Of a DNA stretch of 64,000 bases, positions 51,077 to 61,639 are shown in pieces. Both the position numbers and the translations under genes were made by a program. This stretch comes from Asparagopsis taxiformis (lineage: Eukaryota > Rhodophyta > Florideophyceae > Bonnemaisoniales > Bonnemaisoniaceae). The notes under the pieces were generated by a model. The model was given only the letters and a program-made list of their open reading frames with translations, was not told the origin of the DNA and searched no databases. The stretch's first letter is position 1. Each line of letters starts with the position of its first letter. The stretch is taken from the NCBI GenBank assembly GCA_030407315.1, contig JALQPE010002165.1:26136-90135 (forward strand), read 5' to 3'.

Positions 51077-54000
51077 CTAGCCGTCGGAAAATTCTTCTTC
51101 GTCTTCGTCCTCACTATATTCAGGATCTCCCGGCAGAATAGGCGTTATCGGCAACTGTGGAGTTGAATAGCTCAAGATGAATTTTTGACCCGGTGTGAGG
51201 GTTCTCTTCTTGGGAGCTTCTGTCGTCTTCATCCGCATGATTCCGAGTTGCCCTGTCTTCGGCCTACGATCTTTCTTGACCGGGATGGGAACAACTGTCT
51301 TGTGGCGAACATTGACAGGTCCCGGTTGACTTTGCCTGGCAGACCGGCGCGGAGCATTGGCGATTACTTCTTCTTCGAATCCCAACCGCCTGATGAAACC
51401 AAACGAAACATTGTCGGGAATCGGATACGACGCATTCCTGAAATACGTGTGATACCTCGTTGTCGTGTGTGACACAACTCTGTCGACATGCCCTGCCCCG
51501 GCATGTTGTACATAGCCGTGACCGATGAAGACTGAACGTGGCGGAACGATTACCTTCTTCAGCTTCATCGTCTTGGCGTACATATCTAATTCCAGCGCTT
51601 TGGAAAAGACGTACTTGTGGGACCCTGGACACACCCAGATAGGGAATGGGTCATCTCCGTTGGCAATAACAAAGTAACCCGGAAGTTGATCTTTGCGGTC
51701 GCGAGGAGGAACAGGGAAATCATTGTGTGGGACCTGCCGAGGACACCCCTTTCCCGTTATCAAAAACCGTCCCCCAGATGCCGGCATGACAAGTTTTTCT
51801 CCCGGTAAACCGCACTCCTCCAGCCCTATCAGCCGGACAAGGATTCCCAACCACACATCCAGCAGGGCTCGCCGCGTCACAAACTTGAACCGGTCGATAT
51901 GCGTCTCATCGTTCTCGGCATAGTCAACCAGGCAGTGGCGCGTAGACGTGAAGCGAGCCCTCCCCTCATTCCGGTTCTTCTCATCTGTTTCATCGTCCCC
52001 CGTATTGACAATGGGACTCCACAGCTGCCGGTTCCCAGGGTCCTTGTGCACCTCCTCCCCCTCCCACGTTCCCAAAAAGTACCGAAACAATTCCTGGATA
52101 GGAATTTCTTCCATGAGACCCAAGTCAAATGGGAACTTGTCCGACGCATCGAGGTAGCTTACATCCGCGAAATTGTGCATCACCGTATACCCTCGCTCGT
52201 TGATTTCCGTTCGGCAATTGTGGAAGTACGCCATACCAGTGCCGGCCTCATACGAATCCTTCCAGCTTGTAGACATTCGCGCAACCTGGGCGAAGTCCAG
52301 CCTCGAGGGTAGAAACGTCGATGTAGGCTCACACATCGCCTTGGCAGCCATCTTCCACGCTGCGAAAAACATCGGATAGATGGTGTCGATCTCGAAAACA
52401 AGATGACGAGCCCGATGTTGTTCCGGAATATGCAGCCCCTCAAACACAGGGTCCATCGCCACTTGCTTCAAATACCTCACCTCTCTGCCCTCCTCATCGA
52501 TTTCCACACTCTCCAATAACAACCTGAGCTCAATCGGGGGCAGACAACCAACCCTCACCGATGCGATGACGTCCGCGGGACGCTGCGCCAGATGATGCCC
52601 TTCAGCTCGGTCTTTGACTTCGAAATCGTCGGGAAGAGATGGCATCCGGTCGTCGAACAGGAGGTCGTGTTCAGAAGGAGAGTCACGAACGATGTAACCG
52701 TCTTCATCGACTTCGACTCCTTCCGGAACAGTGAGTGTAATTGTCACTTCGCGGACCCCCTTGCTTTCGACTTGGCCCTCGTCTGCACTGTTGTTTTCTT
52801 CCTCGTCCGAAACGTTATGGACAGATTCTTGGTTGGAGGGAGTCGCACCAGCACGTTGGTTATCTTGGGGGACAATCTCAACGGCAGAATCGGGGGAACG
52901 GGCGGAGTCTTCGTCAACCTCATCACCGGAAGCAGTGGCTTGTTGTTGATCGGTGGGTTTATCAACAACGGCCTGTTCTTCTTCCCCGGCGGATTGTTGT
53001 ACCACAACCGGCTCTTCTTCCTCGAGACGTGTGCTCCCCGTCGAGCGAAGTCGCTGTGAACGGCGGCGGATGCCATGCGAAGCAGGCTCATGTTCGACAT
53101 TCCGCTGCTTCTTGTGAGTGAGTCTCACATTGGCAGCAGAAGGGCGGCGTTTGCGTCGAGCCTTAGTCTTCTTCTTCAATGTCGGATTGAAAAACTCTTT
53201 CAAGTTCGTTTCCAAATCCTGTAAACGCGTGGCTCTCCGTCGCATTCGAACCTCACTGCTCCGGTCGTCCCCTCTATACATTGCAATGGCATTGGTGAGA
53301 TGCCATTGCAACTCCTTCGGCTGCTTAACCGACCCAATTGCCATCTCTGTGCTCAGAAATGACTTGCGCATAATACTCTTTGGGCGCCCAAACGCAGCGT
53401 ACAGAGAATTTGCTATTGCAGTCACGCGACGGACGTATGTATAGAAGTCGTTCACGTCAAAGCGTCCATCCGGACGTCCACCATGAGCAGGGTTCAAGTA
53501 CTCCGAAAGACCACGCAAGACGAAGACAAAGTTTTCTTCCAGCAACTCGCGCACTATCTTGTGGTCCAGGTGCGTTATCCCAATCTCGTTGCGGCGCTCG
53601 GAATTGTTCAGCTCACGCAACACTTCGTCGAGAACAGGATGCTTCAGCGTTGCTATAGCCAAACGCGTCCACCGCCGGGCCGTGTTCGTTGAATTCATCA
53701 TCCCCATGAACTGCGCCTCGAACAATGTTCGGATGACATCAGACTCACGCAAGTCGCCAGCGTTTTCCACGTTATTTGCAACAGCAATCGTACGGATGAA
53801 CTGCTGGATGGACGACAAGATTCGAACCAGGGAGCGCTCCGTCAGTTGCGTCCCAGTCGTATGGTTCGACTCTGCACTCTTGTGGATGATCTCATGAGGC
53901 TGAAGATCACTGTCGTCCTTGCGGCGAAGGTAGTACACATCCAGAGGCTGAGTAACCCAGCGCAAGCGGTTTGCGTCCTGTGGCAGCTTGGTTCTGTGCA

Positions 54001-55033
54001 TACGGGTGAGGCGAGTGAAGTCATCGGCAATGCTATGCATAGCATTGAGACGATGCAGTCCGTCGATCACGGTCACGTTCGCATTGGCATGGAATTTGCC
54101 ATTCTGGAACAGACGCGTGTCGGCGGGCAGATGCGTGTTCTGCGACCTCAGCACCGTCACAGTGATACGCGAAGAGCTCACATACCCCACAGCCAACATA
54201 TTGTTGCGCAGGTCCTCCACGTGGTCTTCTTTCACATCCCGAAGGGTCACGGCCGGTTCCACTAGCTGCCTCACCAGCACAGTCGCTCCTTCTCCGACGT
54301 AATCCGACGTCACAAACTTGGGCACCGTAATTTGCGTCCCCTGCTGCTCACGAATGCTTTCCGCCACCTCCGGTTCGTCGTCCACTTCGGTTACGTCCTG
54401 CGTAGTAGCTTCGGTGACGTTGGAGCGAGCAGGGTGCTTCGTGCCTCCACTGGAGGGTCTTGCAGAGCGAGCAGGGCGCTTCGTGCCTCCCGAAACCGGA
54501 GTGGAGCGTGCTGGATGCTTCGTACCCCCCGAACCAGTGATTTCGCCTGCCGGACCGGTACTGGGCATCCGTCCCGAGCTGGCCTGGTTCGTCGCTGCGT
54601 TGAAGTTTGACGCTGCAGCAGGGGTACGAATGTCGCTAGGGCCATCCTCCGCAGCGGGGCGCATCATCCGAGTATCCCAAGGGTAAAACGCCGCGGCGTA
54701 TGCTCCACCCATCGTCTCCGGTGGTCCCTCGGCGCCATCAAACATGTACGGGAACGGGAGGTCCTTGAACTTGTCCTTAGTCGCAATGTTGCGCACGACG
54801 ATATAGTCCGCCTCGTCGGTTTCCGGCAGCTTGTGGTTGTGCAGCGTGCGCGGAAGGCCAACATCGCCACCAGCAGTGCTCACCGAAGCCGTCCCAATAT
54901 GCACAGCCGCACCGTCCACGTCCGCAAACAAATTGACATCGACGCCGCGCTTGAGTCCGCGCGACTCCGCTGACGCGCTCACTTGATCGCCGCAAACCGT
55001 TGAAAACAAACTGCTGAAATGCGTATCCGCCAT
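51077..55033 (-). CDS. ParB-like domain fused to 2-oxoglutarate/Fe(II) dioxygenase-like domain
   Basis: 1318 residues from MADTHFSSLF (ATG 55033; an in-frame ATG 120 bp upstream is less likely). Residues 165-205 repeat GGTKHPARS three times. Residues ~235-420 carry a ParB/sulfiredoxin-like domain: LRDVKEDHVEDLRNNML, then NVTVIDGLHRLNAMH (319-333), which matches the ParB 'DGxxRxxA' motif. A helical region follows to ~600, then a basic stretch (KKKTKARRKRRP) and a long acidic linker (~680-800). Residues ~860-1230 contain a dioxygenase-like double-stranded beta-helix: HND (H1103, D1105), PGYF, WVCPGSHKYVF, GHGYVQHAGAG (H1172/H1177) and R1193. These fit the HxD...H iron site and 2OG-binding Arg. 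The C-terminus is basic then acidic. It may oxidise nucleic acid or protein; substrate unknown. It is the only large gene of the element. Confidence 0.75.
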   Translation of the reverse strand: MADTHFSSLFSTVCGDQVSASAESRGLKRGVDVNLFADVDGAAVHIGTASVSTAGGDVGLPRTLHNHKLPETDEADYIVVRNIATKDKFKDLPFPYMFDGAEGPPETMGGAYAAAFYPWDTRMMRPAAEDGPSDIRTPAAASNFNAATNQASSGRMPSTGPAGEITGSGGTKHPARSTPVSGGTKRPARSARPSSGGTKHPARSNVTEATTQDVTEVDDEPEVAESIREQQGTQITVPKFVTSDYVGEGATVLVRQLVEPAVTLRDVKEDHVEDLRNNMLAVGYVSSSRITVTVLRSQNTHLPADTRLFQNGKFHANANVTVIDGLHRLNAMHSIADDFTRLTRMHRTKLPQDANRLRWVTQPLDVYYLRRKDDSDLQPHEIIHKSAESNHTTGTQLTERSLVRILSSIQQFIRTIAVANNVENAGDLRESDVIRTLFEAQFMGMMNSTNTARRWTRLAIATLKHPVLDEVLRELNNSERRNEIGITHLDHKIVRELLEENFVFVLRGLSEYLNPAHGGRPDGRFDVNDFYTYVRRVTAIANSLYAAFGRPKSIMRKSFLSTEMAIGSVKQPKELQWHLTNAIAMYRGDDRSSEVRMRRRATRLQDLETNLKEFFNPTLKKKTKARRKRRPSAANVRLTHKKQRNVEHEPASHGIRRRSQRLRSTGSTRLEEEEPVVVQQSAGEEEQAVVDKPTDQQQATASGDEVDEDSARSPDSAVEIVPQDNQRAGATPSNQESVHNVSDEEENNSADEGQVESKGVREVTITLTVPEGVEVDEDGYIVRDSPSEHDLLFDDRMPSLPDDFEVKDRAEGHHLAQRPADVIASVRVGCLPPIELRLLLESVEIDEEGREVRYLKQVAMDPVFEGLHIPEQHRARHLVFEIDTIYPMFFAAWKMAAKAMCEPTSTFLPSRLDFAQVARMSTSWKDSYEAGTGMAYFHNCRTEINERGYTVMHNFADVSYLDASDKFPFDLGLMEEIPIQELFRYFLGTWEGEEVHKDPGNRQLWSPIVNTGDDETDEKNRNEGRARFTSTRHCLVDYAENDETHIDRFKFVTRRALLDVWLGILVRLIGLEECGLPGEKLVMPASGGRFLITGKGCPRQVPHNDFPVPPRDRKDQLPGYFVIANGDDPFPIWVCPGSHKYVFSKALELDMYAKTMKLKKVIVPPRSVFIGHGYVQHAGAGHVDRVVSHTTTRYHTYFRNASYPIPDNVSFGFIRRLGFEEEVIANAPRRSARQSQPGPVNVRHKTVVPIPVKKDRRPKTGQLGIMRMKTTEAPKKRTLTPGQKFILSYSTPQLPITPILPGDPEYSEDEDEEEFSDG

Positions 55034-55407
55034 GATTGTTGAGTTGGAAAGTAAAAGAGATGGTTGACGTTGACGTATTCGAGTGATGTGGATGGTAGGT
55101 TTCACGTTGCTTGAAGAATGGTCGTGAACGCCAATCGCTGGAAATAATAACACAATACAACCGAAATTTTGTTAGGTACACACCTATCGTGACCGCTGGA
55201 ATGCAAGAGAGGCAATCGAGATGTGAGTGTCCGTTCGGAACGGGCCCGAGTCGGGCTCTCGAAACCTGACGAGGTGGCGTGAAGCAGGCAGTGTCCTTGA
55301 TGTGTAATGTGTTAAAATTACAGCTGTCAAGCTAGGCGGGTTTTGGGCGGCTGCGAGCACCCCTTTATCCGGGGAACACCCTGATTTGAGTTAAAATTTG
55401 GGCTATT

Positions 55408-55441
55408 CTCAAAAACATGCACATGTGAACATGTTTTTGAG
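55408..55441. repeat. Hairpin/palindrome copy 3
   Basis: Identical to copy 1. GTGCCGTACGGCAC follows. Confidence 0.9.
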
Positions 55442-55908
55442 ATGGGGGTGTGCCGTACGGCACAATCGACCCGCCCAAATCGTTGATTTTTGCAAGATTT
55501 TTTGTGCCCGAAAGTTTAGAATTTCTGGGCTGGCCAGCAATGCATCTGAGCTGGACATCCGCCGGACGTCCAATTCAGGTTAGTCGTGTGCTGCCTACAT
55601 CGACGCATTGCAGAAACTAAGCCAGCGGGCTCACTACTAATACAAAGTGCACGGAATATGAGTAACGTGATGGGTGAGTAGTGTTTGTGTTGAGGGAGTA
55701 AGGCGGGACCATTATGAAACACGGAAGAAGATTTCTCCCTAGCATAACTTAGGCTTAAAGCCTGGAATCGACCCATCTTTCGGCGCCATTTAGCCTCACA
55801 GTTAGTGCTTACAGAAGCCAGTGATGGCCCCACTCGGGGCGGCGGCCGGTTCCTGGGGCCGTTGTGGCCAAATTAGACACCCTGATTTGAATTAAAATTT
55901 GGGCTATT

Positions 55909-55942
55909 CTCAAAAACATGCACATGTGAACATGTTTTTGAG
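55909..55942. repeat. Hairpin/palindrome copy 4
   Basis: Identical to copy 1. GTGCCGTACGGCAC follows. Confidence 0.9.
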
Positions 55943-56407
55943 ATGGGGGTGTGCCGTACGGCACAATCGACCCGCCCAAATCGTTGATTTTTCACAATTT
56001 TTTCTGCCCGAAATTTTAGAATTTCTGGGCTGGCCAGCAATGTAATTAAGCCGGACATCCACCAGACGTCCATTCTGGGTTGTTCGTGTGCTGCTCACAT
56101 CCACGCATTACAGCAACCACGCAGGCGGGCCCACTGCTCATACGAAGTGCACGTAGTATGTGCAGCACGATGGATGAGTAGTGTTTGTCGTGAGAAAGTG
56201 GGGTGGGAGCATGTCGAAACAAGGACCAAAACTTTGCCCTGGCGTATTGAGCCTGAGCCTGGAATCGATCCTTCGTGAGATGTGGCTTTGCTTACAGTTG
56301 ATGCTTACAGAAGCCAGCGATGGCCCCGCTCGGGGCGTCGGATGGCTTCTTCAGGGGCCGTTGTGGCCAGATTAGACACCTTGATTTGAGTTGAATTTTG
56401 AGCCATT

Positions 56408-56441
56408 CTCAAAAACATGCACATGTGAACATGTTTTTGAG
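56408..56441. repeat. Hairpin/palindrome copy 5
   Basis: Identical to copy 1 although the flanks differ (AGCCATT before it). GTGCCGTACGGCAC follows. Confidence 0.9.
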
Positions 56442-57349
56442 ATGGGGGTGTGCCGTACGGCACTTTCGACCGCCCAAATCGATATAATTTTGCAATTTTT
56501 TTTCTGACTGAAATTTTAGAATTTCTGGGCTCGCCAGCAATGCAATTGAGCTGGACATTCACCGGACGTCCATTTCAGGTTGGTCGAGTATTGCACATGG
56601 ATACAGTTTTGCAGCTATTTCTCAGCCCAACATTTTAGAATTTCAGGGCTGACCAGCAATGTAACCGAGCCGGACTTCCACTGGACGTCCATTTCAAGCT
56701 AGGCGAGTGCTGCACATTTGCTCGCATCGCAGCAACTAAGCAAGTGTTGAGAGCACCGAGATGCCATGCAGACAAGAGGGAATCGGCTGCAAACGGCTTC
56801 CCTGGTCGGCGGCTGGATGTCTGGATGTGAATGGCTGCAAGCATGGAAATCTTGCTACCGCACGGCGCATACACACTGCAGCAGCACATCACTGACGCAT
56901 GCGAAAGTTGGGTGCTGCAGTGCGTGGTTGTTTGTGTGTTTGTGTGTGTATGACGAACCTTGTGGTATCCCTAGGCGTGCACTGGTGCAAAAAGTTTGGA
57001 CTGCCCCATCGGTCGTACTTTGACGCATTTACATGCATCGGAGAACGACCAAGGAGGTAGAGCAGCAATCGCTGTTGGCTGAGCGTCCAAACTAGAGGGC
57101 TTTGGGCAATGGTTCTATAGCAGTCATTTAAAGGACGCCCACCGTTGATGACTGAGATCCACGGTGTGTTTAGTATTCGTGGTGTTGTCCTGCATTGGCG
57201 GACGTCGAAGACGAGTACTTCCAGTGAGCGTCCAAGGTGAACAGCTCAGCAGAGGATTATGATGTGGATGTGAAGGCATGGATGAGGCCAGCAGGAACGT
57301 TTCTGCAAGATGGGCGTGAGTGGGTAAGTGAGCGGGGAGGGGCCGCTCG

Positions 57350-57625
57350 GGGCGCTTGGTAGCCTCTGGGGCCGTTGTGGCCAAATTAGAATCAAGCCTA
57401 TGTCCGGCGGACGTCCTGAATTGCTTTATTTTTTGGGCTATTCTCAAAAACATGCACATGTGAACATGTTTTTGAGATGGGGGTGTGCCGTACGGCACTT
57501 TTGACCGCCCAAATCGATGTATTTTTGCATTTTTTTTCTGACTGAAATTTTAGAATTTCTGGGCTCGCCAGCAATGCAATTGTGCTGGTCATTCACCGGA
57601 CGTCCATTTCCATTTCAGATCTACT
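57350..57625. repeat. Partial ~500-bp module
   Basis: Retains GGGGCCGTTGTGGCCA, the hairpin (57443-57476), GTGCCGTACGGCAC, TTTAGAATTTCTGGGCTCGC and CACCGGACGTCCATTTC. The middle is altered. Confidence 0.85.
57443..57476. repeat. Hairpin/palindrome copy 6
   Basis: Identical to copy 1 in a diverged module. Confidence 0.9.
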
Positions 57626-60394
57626 GGTTGCACTAGGCCTGAAAGTGTTTCTGGATAGGGCCGAATAACGACCTGGGCAGGACGCACTGCGTAAGATGAT
57701 CTGTGGGATGCAGACTGCAAGGATTGCTATGGTGATTCTGGCTGGGGAATGTGGTAAGCTTGATTGTTGCGTGGCTTTGTATCTCCTTGCCTGCCATTTT
57801 GCTTGGATATCATATCATATCGTAAATGATTCACACGAGCGATCAAACCGAAGACGCCGACTCGGCACAACTACCAACTCTCCTAGCTTCGAGCTAGCGC
57901 CATCTAAGAGCAACTTGTGACACTCAAGACGAATACGTTGTGCTGATCTCTGCAATGAAAATTGAATTAGTGCTGCAGTTCTTTTGGTCGATGCCAATAT
58001 GCAGGGATACTGTTTACACCATTTGGGAGTCAAGAAGTTCTCGGATTGCAAATCAAATCAGATTGTGGTAGAATATCTGACTGTTCTCTCTTCCCTTCAC
58101 CACATCTGCATCCGGAGCTGAGCTAAGCTGAGCTGGAGGGAACCCGGCCGCTGACCCCTGTCATTCTCATAAAAATCTTAATGCAATACTATTCGTGTTT
58201 GGTAATGTAATTGCTAATGAAAATGTATACAAGTCTGGAATAAACGTTGCAGTGGTTTTTTGTAGCTATCGATACTTGCTAAAAATCTGCAGCTTTTGCT
58301 TCTCGCATGGACGAGTTGCAGTAGGGGGGTTACAAAACGTATTGTTTCATATTTTGCACCGTGGCTCCGAGCTCCAGGCCGCATACGACCGCCTTCAATT
58401 CAGATTACCTGGTGCTGCGCATCGGGGTTTGACAGGTGTCGGAACAAGACAAATCCTCCCACTTTGTGTTTGTTTGATTTCTGCCACAAACGAGAGGCAA
58501 TCAGGGTCTCTGTTCACATAGAGAAGGATTTAATATATGCGCTCATTGCCGTCGTAGATGCTTTTAACAATGGCCAGTACGTTACTCTCGGCCGCCGCCG
58601 GGTACGGTCGGACTGAAAGATCGGGGAGATGTGTGGAGAGTGGTGTTTGGATAGAGACGCACGTTGCGATGGATGGAAGGTGATGATTTCATGCTGAAGC
58701 GATGGGAGATGGATGGATATGGTTGGATGAAATCTAGTACTCCGAAGGAGGCCTTTTCTCGAGGAAGAGGCATTATATTCTCACAAAGCATGTAGATACT
58801 GGTTTCCAGTTTGGTATGCTATTGTAGCTCAATTCACATCTTATCTACACGTACGTATGGAGAGAGATCCAAGTGTGCGTGGCACAAGTCCAATGGTGAA
58901 ACAACGCAGTATGAAACTACCACAGATAAGGCGGCGTACAAAAGCCTCGACTCAAGGCAGCTCTCAGGCTTTCGTGAGCACCGACTTCGTTCCACCAAGA
59001 TGTTGCGGAAATATGTGCTGGTCTAACTTGATACGACCATTGGACAGTTTTGCTCTCTAAGCAATGAGCGAAAAATCAATGATTGCGCGTGTCGTCGGTA
59101 CGGTCTTGTAATGTTGGCTCAACCAATAACATCTAACGTTCAGTTATCCACCCTCCGCCGTGTCGCGTCGTAAATTTGCACAGAAAATTTGTTTCAAATC
59201 TTTGCTCCAATTATCAGCTCAAATACGGCATTGATCTCCAGCTTCATCTGGACAGAAACACCGATCGCTCGATGTCTGTCTCAAATAAACCGCAGTCAAA
59301 CGCCATGCGGAAAGTTTCATCGCTTCCCGTTGCGACTGAATCTGCAAACGCCACACAACAATTTGCCCTTTCCGCGTCCGGAACGAACGCCGAGTACATG
59401 TCGCCAGGTTCCTGATCAACTGGATCGATGGAGCTTGCTCTGCAGGAGAGCAGGACAGGCGGTTTGTTATGCCTGGACAATTTCCATACCGATCTCCCTT
59501 CTTGAGTGCAAAATTATGAGTCTAGAAATTGACCTGCATCGGCTGCTGTATCACATCTGTGCTAAGGATTGATGATACCCGTACCGCTGAGAAATTGCAG
59601 CTCTGGTAACGTGGGGATGATGTGCTGAACACGCAGAACGCTGATCCATAACGGGACTGCTTCATAGGCATAGTACGGAATGTATTGAGACAGCCCAAGC
59701 GAATTCAGGAGGGAGCACCAGGGCAGTGCGCGGTGACTCAGCAGATACCAGTGGTGAGTGGTCTAAATGGGGCTACACACGAGTTTGTCAATGAACAGTC
59801 TAGTTTAGTTTGGAAATGTGTCGGATGGATGGTATGTTGTAAATGTCGACAGATTTGAGGAAGCGATAGAAGCAATCAGCACCGTGTAGTTGCATCAAGG
59901 CTTTAGTGGCCATTGCTAGAGAACTTTCTCCAATGCCATTATTGCAGGATAGGCAGAAAACCCGGCCGGCTTCGAGATTGAAGAATTCATTGCGCAGATT
60001 GAATGAATGCAATTGACGGAGAATGCAGAAGTATACAATGGTATCGTTTTGGAGGGTGACGTAGGGGAAACATGTTGGGCTTGTTGGAAATGCTGAGAGC
60101 GATGATGAGATCCAGTCGTTTCCGTCGTAGATGGCGGTGCTTATTTTCTGCACGGCTAGCTTGTCTGCTGGGCGACTGGGCGGTATTGGCGTACGATGAA
60201 GCGGAACTGGTGGTGTTTAAATGACATTTTTTGTTTGGAGATGGATGTATGTGTGCGACTAGAATGTAGTAAGAGGATGAAATTGTTTATGTTTGATGGG
60301 CGTCGCATGTTGGGGGACTTTATGTCGTGTGGGGCAATAATGTCTCAAGTATTTGAAGCAGACAGCAATCGCTTGAGCACATATAGACGTCCGA
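57626..60394. other. Interior segment of the element with short minus-strand frames
   Basis: Minus-strand frames at 57815-58051, 59244-59480 and 59800-60153 read like ordinary protein sequence but carry no motif. The last (117 codons, MQKISTAIYDGNDWISSSLS...) shares an IYDGN(D/E) segment and surroundings with minus-strand sequence near 58545-58590, suggesting two diverged copies of a gene fragment. I cannot define a complete gene. Confidence 0.35.
59800..60153 (-). CDS. Hypothetical protein fragment inside the element
   Basis: 117 codons from the first Met. The open frame extends about 20 codons further upstream (PPSRPADKLAV before QKIS). Hydrophobic/aromatic residues and cysteines (CILRQLHSFNLRNEFFN, CLSCNNGIGESS) look protein-like. 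No family is recognised. It could be an exon of a larger minus-strand gene or a relic. Confidence 0.3.
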   Translation of the reverse strand: MQKISTAIYDGNDWISSSLSAFPTSPTCFPYVTLQNDTIVYFCILRQLHSFNLRNEFFNLEAGRVFCLSCNNGIGESSLAMATKALMQLHGADCFYRFLKSVDIYNIPSIRHISKLN

Positions 60395-60965
60395 TGAATG
60401 ACCAGCGCAATTGCATTGCTGGCGAGCCCAGAAATTCTAAAATTTCAGTCAGAAAAAAAATGCAAAATTATATCCATTTGGGCGGTCGAAAGTGCCGTAC
60501 GGCACACCCCCATCTCAAAAACATGTTCACATGTGCATGTTTTTGAGAATGGCTCAAAATTCAACTCAAATCAAGGTGTCTAATCTGGCCACAACGGCCC
60601 CTGAAGAAGCCATCCGACGCCCCGAGCGGGGCCATCGCTGGCTTCTGTAAGCATCAACTGTAAGCAAAGCCACATCTCACGAAGGATCGATTCCAGGCTC
60701 AGGCTCAATACGCCAGGGCAAAGTTTTGGTCCTTGTTTCGACATGCTCCCACCCCACTTTCTCACGACAAACACTACTCATCCATCGTGCTGCACATACT
60801 ACGTGCACTTCGTATGAGCAGTGGGCCCGCCTGCGTGGTTGCTGTAATGCGTGGATGTGAGCAGCACACGAACAACCCAGAATGGACGTCTGGTGGATGT
60901 CCGGCTCAATTGCATTGCTGGCCAGCCCAGAAATTCTAAAATTTCCAAAAAGTCAATTTGGTGGC
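60395..60965 (-). repeat. Inverted ~500-bp module
   Basis: The reverse complement of about 56030-56545, almost without differences: a 64-codon frame is identical in both (56181-56375 + and 60580-60774 -). Together the two form an inverted pair with a 3.9-kb spacer. Confidence 0.9.
60514..60547. repeat. Hairpin/palindrome copy 7 (inverted module)
   Basis: Same hairpin in reverse orientation. GTGCCGTACGGCAC lies on its left at 60492-60505. Confidence 0.9.
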
Positions 60966-61639
60966 CCATCATCTCCCGTGCAGAAAACTTTCGCACTCAT
61001 TTCTGATATACGTTTTGACATGTTTCTTACTTTTAAGCATCAGGAAAGGCGTTACGGAAAATTGGGACTACGCCACTTGTGAGCCGCGTCGTCTGAGATA
61101 GCGAGTAGAGTTTGTTGTATAGTATTTATATTGTATTCTAAATGTGCGTTCGAGACCTCGTTTGTAATGTTCTCGTGGTTTTGTGGGTATCAGTTTTGTG
61201 CTCACTTCTGGCAGCCCAATGGTGGAATGTGCCTGAGCGATCAATCATCACCTACTGCTAGGTCATACATTTTGCTGGAAACGTTTGCTTGGAAGGACGA
61301 ATGACCGCCGTGGGAGATGGATTTTCAATTAATTCATTTGAAATAATAAAAATATTAATTGCGAACTTCATGGAATAAGTTTGTGCTTTACAGTAGATAT
61401 TACAGGGATCATTTAAGGGAAGCAAATGGATTGTGATATATATGATTATACCATTTCGATGTTCTCGATCCGGATCTCATCATTCGGGAGTTCAGAGACC
61501 ATGGCTTGGGCCATTATTAATCTCAATACCGGCGATGATATGGAGTATGCACAGCAGGACTTAAGCTGACGTTGAAAGCTGTCCAGTCGACGCCGCAGGT
61601 TAACCTGTGGAATTCCACTTCTCCGCCGTCACTGGCTGA

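Larger units (their letters stand above)
55375..56760. repeat. ~500-bp modules, right of the large gene
   Basis: Two full tandem modules and a third partial one, same orientation as those on the left of the gene, with hairpins at 55408, 55909 and 56408. Copies differ by scattered substitutions, except in the hairpin and palindrome. A further degenerate fragment (56600-56760) retains TTTAGAATTTCAGGGCTGAC and GGACGTCCATTTCA. Confidence 0.85.

Noticed and set aside
56181..56375. Identical 64-codon frames at 56181 (+) and 60580 (-) as duplicated genes
   Set aside because: They lie inside the repeat modules and have no domain. Identity reflects the near-identical inverted repeat and not protein conservation.
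49725..60965. CRISPR-like array from the repeated hairpins
   Set aside because: Repeat spacing is about 500 bp or irregular, spacers are themselves repeats, there are no cas genes and the genome is eukaryotic.
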